Origin: Methanosarcina sp. UBA289
GTDB lineage: Archaea > Halobacteriota > Methanosarcinia > Methanosarcinales > Methanosarcinaceae
Length of the DNA: 55,275 nucleotides
Direction: 5' to 3'
Assembly: GCA_002496565.1 (NCBI GenBank)
Contig: DAKJ01000021.1
Location: 1 to 55,275, forward strand
How positions within the stretch are numbered: the stretch's first letter is position 1; each line of letters begins with the position of its first letter. This document shows positions 25,653 to 35,114 of the stretch, in pieces. A program made the translations under genes and the position numbers. The notes below the pieces were generated by a model. The model ran no database searches, was not told where the DNA came from, and saw only the letters and a program-made list of their open reading frames with translations.

Positions 25653-25797
25653 AATATTAAACTCATGGTCAAATAAACTATATAAAGATTATCGTTTAAT
25701 TGTCTGGCACTCGCCCAAAATATAAAAAATTAAAAAAGAATACTTTAATTCCAATGTTCTGTACATTTATTTTCGGAGTTTTTGTTTTTCGTTAATA

Positions 25798-26550
25798 TCA
25801 AGAAGCATCGACTTCAGCTAAAAATTCAAGAGCAGGTTTGAGAAGCAAATTTAGATCCTGTGATATGAACAGATGGTCTCCTTCAACCAGGACAAGCTTT
25901 GCACCGGGAATTCCTCCAGCCAGCTCTCGAGTGATCTTCATAGAAACAGCCTGGTCCTTTGTGCCGTTTACAATGAGAGTGGGTGCTTCGATCTGGCCCA
26001 ATAATTTCCTACCGTCGAAATTCAGGGGTGCTAAGCCTTGCCGGGCGAATGATTCGGGCGTTGGTGGGTACTGCTGTTTGAAAAGAAAGTCTGCACCCTT
26101 CCTCATCTGCTTTTTGCCTCCGGGTATTCTCCATATGAGGCCCCAGATCACATTTCTCGGAAACGGAACCCTGTGGAATGCCACGTGAAGCACCAGACTC
26201 TTGACACGCTCAGGGTATTTGGCAGCAAGCGCCAGGGCTATGCACGAACCCATGGAAGAGGCAATGAAGTGAGCCCGTTTTATTCCGAGTAAGTCTAAAA
26301 GATCAATTGTATCCTCTGCCATCATCTCAATAGAATAAGGGATATCCGGTTTGTCTGTCCTTCCCGAACCCCGGGTATCGAAGACAATCACCCTGTATTT
26401 TTGAGCATACTTATCCAGATAATCAAACTTTCCCTTTCCCTGAGTTATTGAGGATATTTCAAATCCTAGTCCCTGGATCAATACCAGCGGCTCACCCTTG
26501 CCGTGGATCTCGTAGTACATGTTTATGTCATTGACTTTTATTGTCGGCAT
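25798..26550 (-). CDS. Alpha/beta hydrolase
   Basis: 250 residues of the classical alpha/beta hydrolase fold: LVLIQGLGFEIS (oxyanion hole), FDTRGSGRTD, nucleophile elbow ASSMGSCIA, acid in VNGTKDQAV and histidine in EGDHLF. This is the serine-ester/haloperoxidase-like group; several family functions (esterase, lactonase, C-C hydrolase) remain possible. It lies downstream of the second TetR gene and upstream of the first, on the same strand. It is unrelated in detail to the other hydrolase at 22130-22849. Confidence 0.87.
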   Translation of the reverse strand: MPTIKVNDINMYYEIHGKGEPLVLIQGLGFEISSITQGKGKFDYLDKYAQKYRVIVFDTRGSGRTDKPDIPYSIEMMAEDTIDLLDLLGIKRAHFIASSMGSCIALALAAKYPERVKSLVLHVAFHRVPFPRNVIWGLIWRIPGGKKQMRKGADFLFKQQYPPTPESFARQGLAPLNFDGRKLLGQIEAPTLIVNGTKDQAVSMKITRELAGGIPGAKLVLVEGDHLFISQDLNLLLKPALEFLAEVDAS

Positions 26551-26622
26551 AACTTCCCACCTCTATCATTTTTAATTATTGATCACTCTTTCATTCCCGA
26601 TCACATTTTGATTACACTTTCA

Positions 26623-26636
26623 ATAGCATCCGCTAT
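26623..26636. repeat. ATAGC-ATCC-GCTAT hairpin, second copy
   Basis: This is a near copy of the hairpin at 24832-24847, again just past a TetR stop and before the next gene's start. It suggests a common terminator or a shared control site. Confidence 0.45.
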
Positions 26637-26725
26637 CCCGATACAGGTGCAATATCCGTCTCTTTTTCGTGTTCCCGGTGCTAATCGAATTATTGTTTCT
26701 CGATGACGCTGTCGTCCAGGCCCGT

Positions 26726-27370
26726 TTAATCTGCATCCGGGCGTTTTTCAATAGCGTTGCCGATAAAGAGAAGGAAATCTTTTACAAACTGATGGTAGCT
26801 GATTCCTTCGGCTTCGAGTACTGTTTTCCAACCGGGGTCAAGGCAGACAATGCTATTGGACATAAGAGCCATGAAAAAAGCCAGTTCCAATGGGTCAATA
26901 TCATCCCTTACTGTCCCATCAGCCATACCTTCTCTAAACACTCCATGGTGCAGGAGAAGGTCTTCTTTCATGTGCTCCACAAAAGTATGCAGCTCTTCAT
27001 TTTCCAGTTTCCTGAAAAGTTTTGGCCCATTGGTGCAAACCATCTGATAGTATTCCTTGTTTTCGTGGACGAATTCAAAGTACCTTTTTCCCATCAACTT
27101 TGATTTTTCCCGGCCAGATACCTTCAGGTCTGCACACTCTCGGAAAATCTCATGCAGCTCATCCATTTTGCGTAAAATGATGGCAAAGAACAGTGCATCC
27201 TTATTCTTAAAGTAAAGATAAAGAGTGCCTTTGCCAAGTTCCACTTCTTTTGCGAGCTCTTCCATGGACACGTTGTCAAAGCCCCTGGAAAAAAACAGCT
27301 TTTCAGCTGCATCGATAATAGCATTCTTCCTTTGTTCTTTTTCTCGTTCCTTTCTGTCAGCGGTTGCCAT
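26726..27370 (-). CDS. TetR/AcrR family regulator (paralogue)
   Basis: 214 residues. The helix-turn-helix NVSMEELAKEVELGKGTLYL then YFKNKDALFF matches the neighbouring TetR protein. The ligand domain includes ENKEYYQMVCTNGPKLFRKL. I start at the ATG at 27370, with GGTGAAG before it; the open frame reaches back to 27409, but that segment overlaps the operator palindrome, which argues against the longer form. It stands first on its strand, followed by a hydrolase, so it probably controls itself and the hydrolase. Confidence 0.9.
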   Translation of the reverse strand: MATADRKEREKEQRKNAIIDAAEKLFFSRGFDNVSMEELAKEVELGKGTLYLYFKNKDALFFAIILRKMDELHEIFRECADLKVSGREKSKLMGKRYFEFVHENKEYYQMVCTNGPKLFRKLENEELHTFVEHMKEDLLLHHGVFREGMADGTVRDDIDPLELAFFMALMSNSIVCLDPGWKTVLEAEGISYHQFVKDFLLFIGNAIEKRPDAD

Positions 27371-27383
27371 TATCTTCACCATT

Positions 27384-27416
27384 ATGACCGATGTCCATAA
27401 TATGACCATCAGTCAT
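27384..27416. promoter_or_regulatory. 33-bp operator-like palindrome upstream of the second TetR gene
   Basis: Arms ATGACCGATG and CATCAGTCAT (9 of 10 matching) are separated by 13 bases, beginning 14 bases before the chosen ATG. Size and position fit a TetR operator overlapping the transcript start. Confidence 0.6.
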
Positions 27417-27841
27417 TATACGAAATAATGTAAATCAATATAAGGATTCCGTTTTATGTTGATTACTTGTACTTAAACTGAACATTCCTGTCCATACATA
27501 CTTATTCATGCTTGAAGAGGATCATAGGTTACTGAATGCTACTAAAAGACTCTGCTGATACTGTGCAGTAAAGCAGGAAAAAACACACTATTTAATAGAA
27601 AATAGCATGATGAAAAATTATGCAAAAAATGGATACTATATGAACAGAGTTATCAGCTACATATAGGCGGATGTGGGTTTAGAAGTCAGTCTATCCAAAA
27701 CTTGAATTTTCTTTGGTATGAAAATGCTTTCAAGTGCTTTTATTTTTTATGCCTGTTATTCGAAGAATATCATGTGCGTTTTTTGATTAAGAAAAATTAA
27801 ATAAACTTTGATATTTAAACTCTTAAGAAGGGGACGTGAAT
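27417..27841. other. Divergent spacer without genes
   Basis: About 425 AT-rich bases between the TetR gene and the plus-strand gene that follows. I see no gene or repeat beyond the operator at its left edge. Confidence 0.5.
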
Positions 27842-28372
27842 ATGGATGCTGAAGAAATCAGGGCTATCTTTAAGTTTTCAGCCCTGGAAAAAAATCTGAT
27901 TTCCAGTTTTGGAATAGAAGAAGAGCTGTTTCTTCCTTTTCTGCTTTCGCTGAAATCCGGAGGTTCCTGGAGTTATGCCTCTGAAGAAACAAATAGCATT
28001 GCAGTAAAGGATGTGATCACTTTTTATGATGATGAGAATAAGATTGGCTATACTCTGGAAAAGATATACTTCTTTGTCGATCCTAAGGTTGTAAAAGAAG
28101 AAGGGTTGGTCTCCAGGCTGGAAAAGTGCGGGACAAAAGAAGAAAGAGAACTTGTTGAAAGGCCCTACTTTATAACCCTGCAAGCGAAAAAGATCATATT
28201 TGCAGAGGTAAACCCAAGCCTCAAGAAAATAACAGTCAGGGAATTAAAGAAAAAACATATACAACTGAAGGGTACCCCGGCATATAGTGCAGCTCATGAG
28301 CTGGAGCATCTTGAAAAGGGAGAGGTAAAAGGAATTCCTATATGGACTTTTGAATACTTTAAAGAACAATAA
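27842..28372 (+). CDS. Unknown protein with C-terminal HELEH motif
   Basis: 176 residues. The first 110 have no recognised domain and are acidic with hydrophobic strands. Near residue 155 the sequence SAAHELEHLEKGEVKGIPIW contains HExxH, the zinc-binding pattern of metalloproteases and of peptide deformylase, where it is followed by a short loop as here. The deformylase glycine motif and EGCLS are missing, so it is not a standard deformylase. It may be a divergent metalloenzyme. I use the ATG at 27842 over the GTG six bases upstream because AAGGGG is better spaced for it. Single gene. Confidence 0.65.
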   Translation: MDAEEIRAIFKFSALEKNLISSFGIEEELFLPFLLSLKSGGSWSYASEETNSIAVKDVITFYDDENKIGYTLEKIYFFVDPKVVKEEGLVSRLEKCGTKEERELVERPYFITLQAKKIIFAEVNPSLKKITVRELKKKHIQLKGTPAYSAAHELEHLEKGEVKGIPIWTFEYFKEQ

Positions 28373-28933
28373 AAATTTTTATAATAATATCAAGCAGATG
28401 TTAAAAGTATATGACTTACGTGGTTGAATCTTTTTCTCAAGTTGTATTAAAAATCCTTGTTATTATATATCGCAATAGAGGTTAAATAGTAGTCAGTTCC
28501 GGTTATCTGAATTCTTGTTTTATGAAGGGCCGCCAGACAAGCTGGTGAGGGTGCTTATATTTCCTGTTAATTGAAATACGTTTTCCAGAGTCAAAAGAGA
28601 ATTAGGTTTGATTCAGAGTAATAGCTTGTTCTGCATTTTTGAGAGTTAACACGTAAAATTTTTAAAAGATTAAATAATTTATAAAGAGTGAAGATTATGC
28701 GAAGTTCTGCAGAGCTTGAATATAGTAAATAATGGGTTGGAAGCTGCTATATAGTCAAAATTAAACTTATGGAAATGGTATTGTTGCTTATTGTGGATAT
28801 TATCGCTGAAGCTAACATATTATGATGACATAATACCTGAAAAAAAGTAGAACATACTGTCTTTATGGAAATTGAGATTTAGCAACAGCAATACAAGTGA
28901 GACTTTAATTAAACTGTAATTTTATAGGAAGAA
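28373..28933. other. 560-bp spacer without recognised genes
   Basis: No frame longer than a dozen codons with a start signal is evident. There is one GC-richer patch (GGGCCGCCAGAC, near 28529) of unknown meaning. The right part should hold the promoter of the beta-helix protein. Confidence 0.5.
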
Positions 28934-30097
28934 ATGGATATGTTTCTCACGAAAATAAATGCAAAAATAGCTTTCTTATTGTTTGTTTTTGCCATTTCAA
29001 CAATATTTATTTTCTATTCAGAAAACAATGGAAAACATCCCGACAATATCCCTAGCAATCTTAGTAATAACTTAACTAATTCCAACGTGCACTCTGGAGA
29101 TTTAATACAAAAGAAAATCAGCAATACTAGTTCTGGTGATACTGTTATTGTTTACCCTGGAGATTCAATACAACAAAAGATAAACAACGTTAATTCTTAT
29201 GGCACGGTTTTGGTTTACCCAGGGTTATATAAGGAAAATTTGGTTGTAGATAAGCCTTTATCTATATTATCGAAACAAGGTAAACCTGCGGATACCGTGA
29301 TTCAGGCTGCAGATCCGAAAAATGATGTATTCCACATAACTGCGAACAACGTAACAATTAATGGATTCAATATTACGGGATCACAGGGCAAAGCCGGTGT
29401 TTATTATATGGGATCTAATGGGAATATAACTGGAAATACATTGGTTTATAATAAATATGGAGCCTTCCTGAAAAGTTCCAGTGATATCATAATTAGAAAT
29501 AATACAGTGTTTCAGAATGGATTTGGAGTTTACCTGAGCAACTCTAGTAGGAATACCCTTGAAAATAATGAAGCAAATAACAGCTCACATTGCGGTATTT
29601 ATGTGGAAGATTCTACTGAAAATGAATTAGATTTCAATGTTGCAAACTCAAACAATGAGTATGCTGTGTGTCTCAAAAATTCAAACAATAACTGGTTAAT
29701 AAGTAATAACATGTCCAATAACGAGCTAAAGGTTGATATAAATGGGATTAATCTTGAAAATTCCAACAGTAATAAACTAATAAGTAATTATATATCAAAT
29801 AGCTGGAAGGGTGTAGACCTAACCAATTCTTCAGATAATGAGCTAAGCAAAAACAGAGTTTCACATAACTATTTCAGTATTAGCCTTCATAATTCGAATG
29901 GTAACAAACTCCTGAACAACACTATTGAATTACATCCATACACGTTTTCAATCACACTTAGTAGGCATTCACAAAATAACATAATAAAAGGTAATACTGG
30001 GGGATTGAATGAAGAGACTAAAAGCTTAGATAAAATTAAAGTGCATTACACTTCTAACAGTGAAAATAATACATTTGAAGACGTAATAGTAGACTGA
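28934..30097 (+). CDS. NosD-type beta-helix surface protein
   Basis: 387 residues: an N-terminal membrane segment (IAFLLFVFAISTIFIFY), then a right-handed parallel beta-helix built from about ten NosD/PbH1-type turns of roughly 22-24 residues (NGFNITGS, NNTVFQNGFGVYLSNSS, NSSHCGIYVEDST). The domain would lie outside the cell, probably binding or degrading polysaccharide or decorating the envelope. At residues 55-98 a 21-residue unit is duplicated (DLIQKKI..GDTVIVYPG and DSIQQKI..GTVLVYPG), still visible in the DNA. AGGAAGAA precedes the ATG. No PKD or C-terminal anchor is present. Confidence 0.85.
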   Translation: MDMFLTKINAKIAFLLFVFAISTIFIFYSENNGKHPDNIPSNLSNNLTNSNVHSGDLIQKKISNTSSGDTVIVYPGDSIQQKINNVNSYGTVLVYPGLYKENLVVDKPLSILSKQGKPADTVIQAADPKNDVFHITANNVTINGFNITGSQGKAGVYYMGSNGNITGNTLVYNKYGAFLKSSSDIIIRNNTVFQNGFGVYLSNSSRNTLENNEANNSSHCGIYVEDSTENELDFNVANSNNEYAVCLKNSNNNWLISNNMSNNELKVDINGINLENSNSNKLISNYISNSWKGVDLTNSSDNELSKNRVSHNYFSISLHNSNGNKLLNNTIELHPYTFSITLSRHSQNNIIKGNTGGLNEETKSLDKIKVHYTSNSENNTFEDVIVD

Positions 30098-30229
30098 TAA
30101 CGGACAAGGAACTGGCGGCATATTCAGAGTAAAATAAATGTATCGAGTTGCTTATAATTATAAAATATTAAAAATCAGTATAAAATGGGAGAATAGTAAA
30201 ATATTCTCCCAAAATTCTTTTTTATGAAA

Positions 30230-32416
30230 TTACTTCTGTCGAATAATATTTTTGACCCGCCTGTCCCATTCTGTAGACTCAAAAAGTTCCTTCAGTTCAG
30301 GGGAATCATCGATGAAGCAGAAGCCCCAGTAAACTGCAGGCAGAAATTCCCTTTTCCAGTGCTCTTTTTTCTTTTTGTCGAGGAACTGGTAGGTTTCCGA
30401 AGATGAGAGGCGGCTTACGAACCCAAGCACCTTCACAAGCTCAGGAATTGTTTTCTGGGCTGAACCCAATTTCAGGCATTTAAGTCTGAGACTGTCTATC
30501 TTCCGGGTGTCTGGCTCAAAACCCAGAGTTTTTAAGATCCGGTTTTTCTCGGGCATCGAAAGGTGTCCGCCGTTGTATTTAAGGGAATTCAGGGCTTGAA
30601 GTTTCAGCAGCCATTCGACTTCCCCGAAAACCTTTGGTTTGTGCTGCCTTGAAACGTCCCCCAACCTGCGGTCTTCATAGGCTTCGCACTTGAGCTTATT
30701 TATATTACCTGCGAGCTCTGCAAGCTCTTCTGCGTCCCTGAGTTCTCTGACTCGGAATCTCAGGGTAGCCCGCATGAGCTCACGCTTTTCCCGCTCAAAA
30801 GCTCCGACGTCCTTTTCCTCTGTCAGCGCGAGCAAGCGCGAGAAATATTTTGCTCGAATGGAAGTTGGAGGAAGCCTTACCGGGATTTCCCTAATCTGAG
30901 CTCTTTTTCTTTTCCCTTTTCCTTGAGGTCCAAGTTCCACTTTCTTAATCTCGATCTTTCCTTCTTCGATTGCCCGAGCTGCATCGCCTTCTGAAAAAAG
31001 TTCTTCAAGGCGGATCTCAGGCTGGAGCATCTGCACCTGGTCAACTTTTTCCCCGGAAAAAACTCCTTCCCCAAAACGCTGGTAGAGAGAGTCAATACTA
31101 TCTGAAATCTCAAAAATATTGCCCTGTTGCTTTCCTGAGATAGAAGAAAGCCTCGTCACCCTTCCGACCTGTTGTTCAAAGAGCCGCATACTAAGAGTGG
31201 GACGCAACAAAACAAGGGCTTCAAGTCCAGGAAAATCAAACCCTTCAATCAGCATGCCTACGGTACACAGCACATAGGGGGGTTTTCCTATCTCCCTGAA
31301 AGCTGCAAGAATAGCATTTTGTTCATTTTTAGGCAGCTCTGAACTTATAAAAACCGTATCTCTGAACTCACCTTCAGGGGTATAATTCTCAAAATTTACT
31401 GGCAGGATAGGCTCGGAGTTCTTTTCGAATTCCTGGATTGAGACTTCCCCATTGAAGACCAAGGAAGTAAGTTTTGCATGGAAAGCATTAATTTCCTCAC
31501 CGTCAGCCCCTACGCCATAGACACGCTTCCGCACAGGGGCGCAAAACACAAGCGTTTTTGAGTTTTTCTTTTTTATCATAGAATCGTACACGTCTTTTGC
31601 AAGCTGGGTTCTACGAACCACCTTTTTCAACTTGTCGGGAGTGCTGCAGTCAAGGAAAAGATCCTGTTTATCAAGCTCGTCAAGCCCTTTTTCAAAATCA
31701 AAGATTTCGAAGATATCCTCCGAACTCTCGGCAATCGTATACTTAAGAGGAGCAAGTTCTTCGTCCAGAATGCACTCAGGAAGAGTTTTTGCGTAAACCT
31801 CCCTCATATCCCCTGCAATTTCATCCACGAACTTGACATTTCCAACAACCCCCTGGAAGGGAGTTGCAGTCATTCCTAGGATTTTTGTCCTTTCCCCTAG
31901 TTCATTAAGGAAATCATTTCCTTTATTGTTGATGAAATTGTGAATTTCATCCACGATTGCAAGGTCAGCAAGTTCAAGAATCAGGTCTTTGATCTCAGAG
32001 CTTTGCTTTCCAAGTATGGTCTGAAGCGAGGCAAAAAGCACAAAACCTTTATCCTTTCCCTGCCCGAAAACTCTCAAAGTTTCAGCAAGTCCTTTTCGGT
32101 CCACCTTATTCTCGGATGAGAGAAGCGCGCTGTTGGGAAAAAGGGGCTTATTTATCTTCCTGTCATAATAAGTCTGGCTAAGAAGAGGATTGTTTTTCGA
32201 GACAAGGAAAAGCACAAGTTTTCCTTCGTCGTAGTACTTTTTCATTATATGTTTAGAAAGAAAGGTTTTACCCCAGCCTGTAGGAACCTTGATATAGCCT
32301 CTTTGATTGGTTTCAAAATATTTCAGAATATCCTTAAATATTTTCTTTTTGTCTTCTCTCAATGGCTCAAGCTCGACGGTTTCCATACCGACTGCGGTTT
32401 CATTTAAATCTATCAT
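30230..32416 (-). CDS. SF2 DEAD/DEAH-type helicase
   Basis: 728 residues. Motif I is VPTGWGKTF (near residue 43), motif II is VDEIHNF, motif III is MTATPFQG, and motif VI is QQVGRVTRL; CTVGMLIEGFDFP is motif V. It resembles the helicase part of type III restriction/UvsW-like proteins and acts on nucleic acid in the cytoplasm. After about residue 480 the chain is basic and helical with no recognised nuclease. It lies downstream of thrS on the same strand, with a terminator-like hairpin between. Degenerate repeats precede it. A role in repair or RNA work is possible; defence is not indicated by neighbours. Confidence 0.87.
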   Translation of the reverse strand: MIDLNETAVGMETVELEPLREDKKKIFKDILKYFETNQRGYIKVPTGWGKTFLSKHIMKKYYDEGKLVLFLVSKNNPLLSQTYYDRKINKPLFPNSALLSSENKVDRKGLAETLRVFGQGKDKGFVLFASLQTILGKQSSEIKDLILELADLAIVDEIHNFINNKGNDFLNELGERTKILGMTATPFQGVVGNVKFVDEIAGDMREVYAKTLPECILDEELAPLKYTIAESSEDIFEIFDFEKGLDELDKQDLFLDCSTPDKLKKVVRRTQLAKDVYDSMIKKKNSKTLVFCAPVRKRVYGVGADGEEINAFHAKLTSLVFNGEVSIQEFEKNSEPILPVNFENYTPEGEFRDTVFISSELPKNEQNAILAAFREIGKPPYVLCTVGMLIEGFDFPGLEALVLLRPTLSMRLFEQQVGRVTRLSSISGKQQGNIFEISDSIDSLYQRFGEGVFSGEKVDQVQMLQPEIRLEELFSEGDAARAIEEGKIEIKKVELGPQGKGKRKRAQIREIPVRLPPTSIRAKYFSRLLALTEEKDVGAFEREKRELMRATLRFRVRELRDAEELAELAGNINKLKCEAYEDRRLGDVSRQHKPKVFGEVEWLLKLQALNSLKYNGGHLSMPEKNRILKTLGFEPDTRKIDSLRLKCLKLGSAQKTIPELVKVLGFVSRLSSSETYQFLDKKKKEHWKREFLPAVYWGFCFIDDSPELKELFESTEWDRRVKNIIRQK

Positions 32417-32442
32417 CAGTACGCTGTCCTTACACTTTTCAC

Positions 32443-32517
32443 GGTAGAATTTTTTATATATTGTAGAAACTTTTTATTAAATGCAGAAATCTTTTACACT
32501 GTAGAAACTTATTTATA
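32443..32517. repeat. Four degenerate 18-20-bp tandem repeats upstream of the helicase gene
   Basis: Units start GGTAGAAT, TGTAGAAACTTTT, TGCAGAAATCTTTT and TGTAGAAACTTAT. They occupy the region that should contain the helicase promoter and leader. The same spacer has a 20-bp-period duplication of AATAAAAATTTTATTT at 32643-32678. No gene is seen between 32417 and 32891. Confidence 0.6.
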
Positions 32518-32642
32518 TCTGCCTAAAACCAGAAAATGTCTTGCAAAGAGGTTTCTGGAAAACTGGTATAGCCACGCAATAGGAAATGCTGCGTGCACAA
32601 TAAACCTGATAAGAACTAACTCCCCATAACTTACAAATAACT

Positions 32643-32678
32643 AATAAAAATTTTATTTAACGAATAAAAATTTTATTT
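32643..32678. repeat. Duplicated AATAAAAATTTTATTT
   Basis: Two identical 16-bp copies start 20 bases apart (32643 and 32663). Each is almost a palindrome. Confidence 0.6.
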
Positions 32679-32802
32679 CAGAAAACTTAAGTCATGAGCT
32701 TTCGTCTAGAAGTTGAAAAGAATAACTCTGGAACTGCTTTCATTTAAAAAGAATCCTTTTTCAATAATAAGAATTACGCTAATATATATGTTATGCCAAA
32801 AA

Positions 32803-32844
32803 GCCAGAAAGAAGAAGTAAATAAGGAATTTTGCTTCTTCTGGC
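32803..32844 (-). terminator. Terminator of thrS
   Basis: GCCAGAAaGAAG pairs with CTTCTTCTGGC (11 pairs, one bulge). On the thrS strand the stem ends in GGC followed by TTTTT. It lies 48 bases past the thrS stop. Confidence 0.65.
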
Positions 32845-32891
32845 AGCCTCCGAAAAATATACTTGAAAGAGTTCAGAAGCTTTGAAAATGT

Positions 32892-34799
32892 TTAGAAGAA
32901 CTTGGGTCTTACAGAAAGGTATTTTGCAAGCGGCAGTTTCTTGTACGGTTTTCCTGCTATCTCACCTCTTATCCGTGCATTAAGTTCTTCAGGAGTAATT
33001 TGAACTTTTTTAGGTTTATCCTGTCCGGATTCCTCCCTTACAGTTACATTAATAGTGCCATCTTCAACTTCTTTATCTCCAATGACCACGACGTAAGGGA
33101 CCCATTCTCTGCCTGCTTCCCTGACTTTCTTTCCTATTGACAAATCGCGGTCATCGATATCAACCCTGCAGTCCAGTTTCTGTGAAACCTCTTCGGCAAA
33201 AGCAAAGTGTTTTTCTGAGATCGGCACAATTCTGACCTGGGTAGGAGAAAGCCATACTGGAAGCATTGGAACCTTTCCTTCTTCGGTCTCCATTGCAGCT
33301 TTTTCGAGAAGGGCGTAAATACAGCGTTCGATTGCCCCGCTCGGAGAGCAGTGAAGCACTGTAGGCCGTTCCAGTTTGCCGTCAGCACTTACATAAGAAA
33401 TATCATATCTTTCGGCGTTTTCCACATCAATTTGGACCGTGGAAAGTGCGCTTGCCTTTGCAAGGGCATCTACGAAGTTAAACTCGAACTTGAGCACGAA
33501 GTAGAAGAAACGGGTGTCCCACATCTCCACAAGCACGGGTTTATCAACGGTTTTTGCCATATTGACTATAAGTTCTTTATTCGACTCATAAAAGTCCTTG
33601 GTAAAACGTATGGCAACCTCATAATCTTTAACATAAATTCCCATATTTTCAAGTACATTGATACAGAGGTCGTACTGCTGTTTGAACTGATCCACAGCCT
33701 GATCCATATCCGCGCAGAGGGTGTGCATGTCAGGCATGGTAAAAGCCCGAAGTCTTCTTAAACCTACAAGCTCTCCCCGCTGTTCCTTCCTGAAACTGTA
33801 GCGGGTCATTTCGATCATCCGAAGAGGCAGGTTCCTGTAGGAAATCGTCATGTCGTGGTTCATAAGGAACTGCCCGAAACAGGCTGCAAAACGCAGGAAC
33901 ATCTGCCGCTTGTCGGATTCGATAGAATATTGCCTTGCAGGGAACCTATCCAGATATTTCTTCAGAGTAGGATGGTTCATGTCATACATGATAGGGGTTT
34001 CAACTTCCATTGCCCCGAAATCGGTTGCGACATCAAGCACGTAATTTTCAAGGAGGGATTTTACAAGTCTCCCTTTAGGGTAATACCGCATATTTCCGGA
34101 GTCCGACCCTGGCTCGTAATCAGCAAGCTCAAGTCTCCGCATAAGCTCCACATGAGGAGGAGCACGTTCAACAGCCCTGCTCTTGGAAATTTCATAATTT
34201 ACAAACTTCTGAAGTTTGGGGTAAGGTGTAAGGTCGAAATTCTCAACTTCGTGAAGTTCTCCATCAGTGGTAAGGATGCGCCAGTAAGACTTTGCAGTAC
34301 CTTCGGCTTTAAGGGCTTCGGAGACAACCTCTTCTTTTTCCCCGGACGCTTCAACTTTTCCTGCTGCCTTTGTAGTCTCTTCAGGGCGTATGCTCCTTGA
34401 GAGTTCGGAAAGCGGATGCCCTTTACAGCTGATATTAAAAGCCTTATACCACCCGAAAGGAGCACGTTTTACCTCATACTTACCTGAGAGTGCAGTTTCT
34501 ATTCCTTTCAGTACCTGTACTGCAACTTTCGGAGAAGAAAGGTCAGAACTTAAGTGAGCGTAAGGGTAGAGCATTACACGGTTGGTTTTGACCTGGGCAG
34601 CTACCTTTTCGATTTCGGAAACAGTCTTTTCTATTGTTTCCTCAGGATTTGCCTCGTCTACACTTTCAACAGCCATAAAAGCGGTAAGTGCTTCCTCAAG
34701 TCTGCCGGACTTTAAGGACTCTTCAATTTTTTCAGCAACTGGAGTTTGTTTTTTGGTTTCGTATTCAATATAATCAGAGTGAATGAGCAATAACTGCAT
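32892..34799 (-). CDS. thrS: Threonyl-tRNA synthetase, archaeal type
   Basis: 635 residues; charges tRNA-Thr with threonine in the cytoplasm. The N-terminal ~140 residues (MQLLLIHSDYIEYETKKQTP, HLSSDLSSP, APFGWYKAFNISCKGHPLSE) are the archaeal editing domain, a D-aminoacyl-tRNA deacylase fold that differs from the bacterial one. The class II core follows, with EVETPIMYDMNHPTLKKYLD (motif 1 region), RNLPLRMIEMTRYSFRKEQRGELVGLRRLR trimmed here to motif 2 residues R and E, and LHCSPSGAIERCIYALLE (motif 3). The C-terminal anticodon domain ends it. AGGTGAT precedes the ATG. The 5' leader region carries four 27-bp repeats. Confidence 0.96.
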   Translation of the reverse strand: MQLLLIHSDYIEYETKKQTPVAEKIEESLKSGRLEEALTAFMAVESVDEANPEETIEKTVSEIEKVAAQVKTNRVMLYPYAHLSSDLSSPKVAVQVLKGIETALSGKYEVKRAPFGWYKAFNISCKGHPLSELSRSIRPEETTKAAGKVEASGEKEEVVSEALKAEGTAKSYWRILTTDGELHEVENFDLTPYPKLQKFVNYEISKSRAVERAPPHVELMRRLELADYEPGSDSGNMRYYPKGRLVKSLLENYVLDVATDFGAMEVETPIMYDMNHPTLKKYLDRFPARQYSIESDKRQMFLRFAACFGQFLMNHDMTISYRNLPLRMIEMTRYSFRKEQRGELVGLRRLRAFTMPDMHTLCADMDQAVDQFKQQYDLCINVLENMGIYVKDYEVAIRFTKDFYESNKELIVNMAKTVDKPVLVEMWDTRFFYFVLKFEFNFVDALAKASALSTVQIDVENAERYDISYVSADGKLERPTVLHCSPSGAIERCIYALLEKAAMETEEGKVPMLPVWLSPTQVRIVPISEKHFAFAEEVSQKLDCRVDIDDRDLSIGKKVREAGREWVPYVVVIGDKEVEDGTINVTVREESGQDKPKKVQITPEELNARIRGEIAGKPYKKLPLAKYLSVRPKFF

Positions 34800-34814
34800 T
34801 CTATCACCTGTTTT

Positions 34815-34921
34815 CGATTAGCTTCGGCGTGGAAATTATTCCGAATTATTTTTCGGTTGAATTTTTCCCGAATTAGCTTCGGTTTAGAATTTTGTCCGAG
34901 TTATTTTGGTTGAATCAAATA
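34815..34921. repeat. Four degenerate 27-bp tandem repeats in the thrS 5' region
   Basis: Units begin CGATTAGCTTCGG, CGAATTATTTTTCGG, CGAATTAGCTTCGG and CGAGTTATTTTGG at 34815, 34842, 34869 and 34897. They start 15 bases before the thrS start and span its likely leader. The rest of the 34800-35114 spacer shows no gene. Confidence 0.7.
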
Positions 34922-35114
34922 ATTGATTTATGACAGACTGCGGTCTGTACAGTAAGTAGATCTTGGTTAAAGGAGTAAAGAAGAATATATGACAGTCCTA
35001 ATATCCTTCAATGATATAAAATAATCCCTTTCGATTGATATTTTTGAGCATATCCTGGAAGTGCTCCACGACCTCCAATGTTTTTTAGCTCACTTTCTAA
35101 GCTGATTTCGGAAA

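Noticed and set aside
32793..32885. 30-codon plus-strand frame MPKSQKEEVNKEF...
   Set aside because: It coincides with the thrS terminator stem and has no ribosome site; its TATA-like sequence is too close to the ATG.
30230..34799. Helicase and thrS as one defence island
   Set aside because: No nuclease, methyltransferase or toxin partner is nearby, and thrS is a housekeeping gene with its own terminator.
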